The notes under the pieces are model-generated. The model worked only from the letters and a program-made list of their open reading frames with translations. It was not told the DNA's origin and searched no databases. DNA of 6,529 nt from Hyphomicrobiales bacterium (GTDB lineage: Bacteria > Pseudomonadota > Alphaproteobacteria > Rhizobiales > Xanthobacteraceae), in assembly GCA_003164375.1 (NCBI GenBank), contig PLTE01000156.1, positions 2,176 through 8,704 of the forward strand. The letters run 5' to 3'. Position numbers and translations under genes: made by a program. Of the stretch, positions 5,545-6,529 are shown one piece after another; the first letter of the stretch is position 1, and each line of letters starts with the position of its first letter.

Positions 5545-6219
5545 TCAACGATTTAGGCCGAACCGCCGGGCCAGGAATTCGCCGCCGTGGCGCAATCCCT
5601 CAGCGTCGATGCCGTGGCCGATACCGGCCGACAAATGCCATTCCACCGCGACGCCGAGCGCGGCAAGTCCCTGCGTCGCCTGGAACAAGGCCTGCGGCGG
5701 AATCAGATCGTCGCGATCGCCGTGAACGAGCAGTACCGGCGGCCGCGACTTGATTTCGGTGGCAAGCGTTTCGAGGTTGCCGTCAGGCGGCATTACCAAA
5801 AGGCCGGAATAGCCGACGATGGCGGCCGGCGAAACGGCACGGCGTAGGCCCACATGCAGCGCCATCATGGTGCCCTGACTGAAGCCGACCAATGCCAGTG
5901 CCGCGGGCGGCAGCCTCTGACGCTCGAGCTCGGCGGCGAGAAAGCGCTCCAGCAGCGGAGCGGCTTTGGTGACCCCGATCCAGCGTTCGTCGGGATCGCG
6001 GAAAGTGAGTGGAAACCATTGCCGTCCGACCGGCGCCTGGCCGCACGGCTCCGGCGCATGCGGTGACACGAATGCCGCTTGCGGCAAATACTGCTGCCAG
6101 GCGCGGCCGATATCGATCAGGTCGTTGCCGTCGGCGCCATAGCCGTGCAGGAACACCACCAGCTGTTGGGCTGTGCCTGAGCGCGGCGCAAGCCGCGGTC
6201 CATCGAGTTCAGCGGCCAT
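5545..6219 (-). CDS. Phospholipase/carboxylesterase family serine hydrolase (Abhydrolase_2 type)
   Basis: 224 residues, the usual size for the family. The alpha/beta-hydrolase order is clear: LVVFLHGYGADGNDL (residues 20-34, oxyanion-hole region), nucleophile elbow GFSQG (Ser114), VHGDRDDLIP with the probable catalytic Asp170, and GIGHG with His202. These match small cytosolic carboxylesterases related to acyl-protein thioesterases (PF02230), which hydrolyse carboxylic or thio-esters of uncertain physiological substrate. No signal peptide is seen. The frame is open to 6477, but ATG 6219 is chosen because GAGG lies 5 bases upstream, the protein then starts just before the conserved fold, and the extension would run through the glycosylase gene. 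The start overlaps the glycosylase stop by 11 bases, which suggests translational coupling. The TadG-2 gene follows 91 bases downstream. Confidence 0.93.
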   Translation of the reverse strand: MAAELDGPRLAPRSGTAQQLVVFLHGYGADGNDLIDIGRAWQQYLPQAAFVSPHAPEPCGQAPVGRQWFPLTFRDPDERWIGVTKAAPLLERFLAAELERQRLPPAALALVGFSQGTMMALHVGLRRAVSPAAIVGYSGLLVMPPDGNLETLATEIKSRPPVLLVHGDRDDLIPPQALFQATQGLAALGVAVEWHLSAGIGHGIDAEGLRHGGEFLARRFGLNR

Positions 6220-6529
6220 TTTTACCTCGTTTTCTTGCAGGCATCTTTTGGGCGGGGATCTTTCGCAGGACGGGGATCTTTTGCACGACCGGCGCGCCGT
6301 CACGCCCTTTAACCGAGCGATAGTAAGTCCACAACACGCGCGCCGCGACGGCACGCAAGGGCCGCCACGGCTCGGCGAGCGGCAGCATTTCCTTCGCGGT
6401 CGGCCGCGCGGGCAGACCGAACGCAAGCCGCGCGGCCTCTTGCAAAGCGAGATCGCCGGCCGGCCACGCATCGGCATGGCCGAGGCAGGACAACAGATAA
6501 ATATCGGCGGTCCATGGGCCGATGCCGTG
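6209..6529 (-). CDS. AlkA-type DNA-3-methyladenine glycosylase (HhH-GPD), C-terminal part, 5' cut by window edge
   Basis: 106 C-terminal residues are visible; the gene begins beyond the window. The first residues, HGIGPWTADIYLL, are the helix-hairpin-helix of the HhH-GPD superfamily. WPAGDLALQ follows with the presumed catalytic Asp (visible residue 26), 20 residues after the Trp of the hairpin; I recall the same spacing between Trp218 and Asp238 of E. coli AlkA. Enzymes of this family excise alkylated bases such as 3-methyladenine in base-excision repair. The domain ends near VLWTYYRSVKG. A Lys/Arg/Pro-rich tail of about 30 residues follows, containing three KIP/KMP repeats. The apparent TTG start at 6493 is internal to the domain and is not real. 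It overlaps the downstream esterase by 11 bases. AlkA family membership is firm; the substrate range is not determined. Confidence 0.9.
   Translation of the reverse strand, partial: HGIGPWTADIYLLSCLGHADAWPAGDLALQEAARLAFGLPARPTAKEMLPLAEPWRPLRAVAARVLWTYYRSVKGRDGAPVVQKIPVLRKIPAQKMPARKRGKNGR
6233..6283 (-). repeat. Short imperfect repeats encoding the glycosylase's basic tail
   Basis: On the minus strand AAGATCCCC appears twice (codons starting 6280 and 6262), and AAGATGCCT appears once more (6247). They encode KIPVLR, KIPAQ and KMPARK. The units are uneven (18 then 15 bases) and stay in frame, consistent with slippage-driven growth of a lysine/proline-rich tail. Confidence 0.55.

Noticed and set aside
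6220..6477. N-terminal extension of the esterase to an upstream ATG
   Set aside because: The extra residues are an Arg/Cys-rich out-of-frame reading of the glycosylase gene, and ATG 6219 has a strong GAGG ribosome-binding site.

Overview
The window looks like chromosomal DNA from an alphaproteobacterium, probably order Rhizobiales and possibly a Bradyrhizobium/Rhodopseudomonas relative. The basis is the GC-rich codon use, the family composition, and TTAAC-type promoter motifs typical of that class. This is an inference without a database search. Most of the window (bases 1-5453) is a six-gene locus of Tad-type (Flp/tight adherence) envelope proteins: four TadE-like pseudopilins and two TadG-like von Willebrand factor A (VWA) proteins. 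The right edge carries unrelated housekeeping genes.

Layout: (1) 1-862 (+), 3' part of a TadG-like VWA protein. (2) 932-1492 and 1493-2056 (both -), two TadE-like genes joined stop-to-start. (3) 2057-2277, divergent promoter region. (4) 2278-2844 and 2844-3437 (both +), a second pair of TadE-like genes overlapping by one base. (5) 3438-3791, a convergent gap with no convincing gene but three tandem copies of an 18-bp repeat. (6) 3792-5453 (-), a complete 553-residue TadG-like VWA protein. (7) 5545-6219 and 6209-6529 (both -), an alpha/beta-hydrolase carboxylesterase preceded by and overlapping an AlkA-type DNA glycosylase cut by the window edge.

The most striking feature is the symmetry. Read outward from about base 2150, both sides have the order TadE-a, TadE-b, then a convergent TadG, and the proteins match across the axis as paralogues. 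The locus therefore looks like an old, diverged inverted duplication of a three-gene module. The left TadE-a gene and the right TadG gene also share a nearly ungapped 54-bp leader (42/54 identical) ending at the start codon, with a CtrA-like TTAAC motif at a -35-like position. This suggests co-regulation.

By family knowledge, TadE-like proteins are prepilin-peptidase-processed minor pseudopilins, and TadG-like proteins are membrane-anchored VWA proteins thought to act in the envelope with the Flp pilus machine. No pilin, prepilin peptidase, secretion ATPase or secretin is visible, so these would have to be encoded elsewhere or outside the window.
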